A DNA stretch of 41,824 nucleotides, from positions 1 through 41,824 of IMG/VR virus record IMGVR_UViG_3300029955_001365; one strand, written 5' to 3'. A program made the translations under genes and the position numbers. Positions 40,496 to 41,824 of this stretch are shown here, in pieces (within the stretch, counting starts at the first letter, position 1; each line of letters opens with the position of its first letter). The notes beneath the pieces are model-generated. The model saw only the letters and a list, made by a program, of their open reading frames with translations, had not been told where the DNA came from and ran no database searches. The DNA comes from a virus.

Positions 40496-41824
40496 ATGAT
40501 ACGGAAGATCATTCGGGGAACAGCGAAAGCCTTGGCGATGACCATTGGCTGGGGGAATTGGCGTCGGGCCATTGGACAATCGCTCTGTCCGCTCCCCATC
40601 CTACTGCTCAGCACAATGGTGCAACCGGCCCAGGCCTTGCCAAGCTTTGGGGTTCAGACCGGTCAGCCCTGCGCCGCCTGTCATATCGGGGCCTTTGGGC
40701 CGCAACTGACCCAATATGGGCGGGACTTCAAACTGTTCGGCTATGTGGCCGCCGAACCGGGCAAAAACCATTTCCCGCCGATTTCCGTGACGGATCAGGC
40801 CACCGTGACTCATACCCAAAAAGACCAGCCGCCGGGCTCTGTTCACGCGCCGCGCTTTAGCACCAACGACAATATTTCTCCGGCGCAAGAGCTTTCGGTT
40901 TTCTATGCCGGCACGGTCATTCCCAAACAATTGGGGGCCTTCGTCGAGGTCCATTACGAGGCAGCCGACAGCACAATCCTCCTGTCGAACGTCGATATCC
41001 GCCATGCCAAAGAAGGTCACTTCCTGGGCAGTGACCTGGAATGGGGGATAACCTTCAACAATAATCCCACGGTCCAGGATATCTGGAACTCCACCCCGGC
41101 CTGGGGCTTCCCCTATTTCGCTTCGGCTCTGGCCCCGACGCCCGCCGCCACCGCCCGCCTGGATGTGGGAGGCGTGACCTCCTATGGGCTGGGGCTTTAT
41201 GGCATGTGGAATGACCTGATCTATGCCGAAGTCGATTTCTATAAGCAGCTCCCCAAGGAGAGTCTGCTGTTGTTGGGCCAGCCCATCCATAATATCGACG
41301 TGGCGACCGGGGTGAGCCCCTATTGGCGGCTGGCGCTGCAACAGAACTTTGACAAAGAGCATCAATATATCGAGTTGGGCACCCTGGGCATGACCCAGAA
41401 TATTCGGCCTGGGGGAGACACCACCACGGGCCTGACTGACCATTATCTCGATAATGCAATCGATGTGAATTACCAATGGTACAGCAATCCCAACGACGTG
41501 CGGGCTCTCGTCCTGTCCGCTCACAGCATTTATCTCCATGAGACGGAAGCATTGGACGCCAGCTCCCTGTTGATCGGCAGCAATCGCAATAACCATCTGG
41601 ACAGCTTCCGCGCAGATGCTTCCCTGGCCATCGACGGAACCTATGTCCCGAGCCTGCAATATTTCCGCAAGACGGGGAGCAGCGACCCCAGCGGGGTTTG
41701 GGGAAGTGATGTGGCGGGAAATCCGGTCACTAATCCGAAAAGCTCGGGATGGGTGGGCGAGTTGGCCTATGCGCCTTGGGGCAAGCCGGATTCCTTTGCA
41801 CCCAATATGAATGCGCGCCTGACC
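40496..41824 (+). CDS. Monoheme cytochrome c fused to a barrel-like domain, Cyc2-like (3' end outside window)
   Basis: 443 codons are visible and the frame is open at the window end. A signal peptide ends at VQPAQA, then comes LPSFGVQTGQPCAACHIGAF with one CxxCH heme site (C59, C62, H63) and FGPQLTQYGRDFKLFGY. The remaining part alternates short polar and hydrophobic strands with many Tyr/Trp/Phe, as in an outer-membrane barrel. This layout matches the cytochrome-porin fusions related to Cyc2, the iron oxidase; many relatives are uncharacterised. ATG 40496 follows GGGGAGGG with short spacing; ATG 40538 would also keep the signal peptide. The gene follows the receptor by 93 bases in the same direction. 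Confidence 0.75.
   Translation, partial: MIRKIIRGTAKALAMTIGWGNWRRAIGQSLCPLPILLLSTMVQPAQALPSFGVQTGQPCAACHIGAFGPQLTQYGRDFKLFGYVAAEPGKNHFPPISVTDQATVTHTQKDQPPGSVHAPRFSTNDNISPAQELSVFYAGTVIPKQLGAFVEVHYEAADSTILLSNVDIRHAKEGHFLGSDLEWGITFNNNPTVQDIWNSTPAWGFPYFASALAPTPAATARLDVGGVTSYGLGLYGMWNDLIYAEVDFYKQLPKESLLLLGQPIHNIDVATGVSPYWRLALQQNFDKEHQYIELGTLGMTQNIRPGGDTTTGLTDHYLDNAIDVNYQWYSNPNDVRALVLSAHSIYLHETEALDASSLLIGSNRNNHLDSFRADASLAIDGTYVPSLQYFRKTGSSDPSGVWGSDVAGNPVTNPKSSGWVGELAYAPWGKPDSFAPNMNARLT

Overview
The window holds one complete Mu-like transposable prophage (4252-40157, 35,906 bp) inserted in the chromosome of a moderately GC-rich Gram-negative bacterium. The flanking genes are a class IB ferredoxin-NADP reductase, a PAS/MCP/PilZ chemoreceptor with a tail domain I associate with alphaproteobacterial receptors, and a monoheme cytochrome-barrel protein. 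They suggest an alphaproteobacterium, perhaps Rhodospirillales; that assignment is inference.

Left flank (1-4251): the 3' part of fpr with a strong intrinsic terminator, about 740 bases without a recognisable gene, then a long chemoreceptor gene. Right flank (40158-41824): the last 79 codons of the same chemoreceptor, then the start of a secreted CxxCH cytochrome/barrel protein that runs off the window. The junctions are exact: a 5-bp target duplication ACCAG (4247-4251 and 40158-40162) brackets an element starting TG and ending CA. Removing the element and one ACCAG restores the chemoreceptor reading frame across the junction.

Phage early region (4252-13793): left-end transposase-binding repeats, a leftward repressor gene (c-like), an operator/promoter region with dyads, then rightward ner-like, ParB-like, an unknown gene, transposase A, ATPase B, a run of small coupled genes including a DUF3164 protein, and a Mor/C-like activator. 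One gene in this region (11810-12427) points the other way and encodes a membrane protein; it looks like a lysogeny-expressed moron.

Late region (13869-40014): lysis genes (GH108 endolysin, holin-like), a TraR/DksA zinc finger, DUF2730, a winged-helix protein, DUF3486, large terminase, portal, an F-like head protein fused to a nuclease-fold domain, G, then a 268-base gap almost at the physical centre of the prophage, then protease/scaffold, decoration, major capsid, head-tail connectors, sheath, tube, a frameshifted tail chaperone, a tape measure with an embedded peptidoglycan hydrolase, N, P, gp45-48-like baseplate proteins, a fibre-like protein, two small tail genes and a large SGNH esterase-like protein. 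The order follows Mu closely. I see no Gam, no Gin/invertible segment and no Mom.

The most useful observations are the exact prophage ends and the broken chemoreceptor, a central gap placed like the Mu strong gyrase site, an identical 17-bp dyad 52-57 bp upstream of two late operons, a clear -1 slippery heptamer, the antisense membrane gene, and three enzymatic domains attached to virion proteins.
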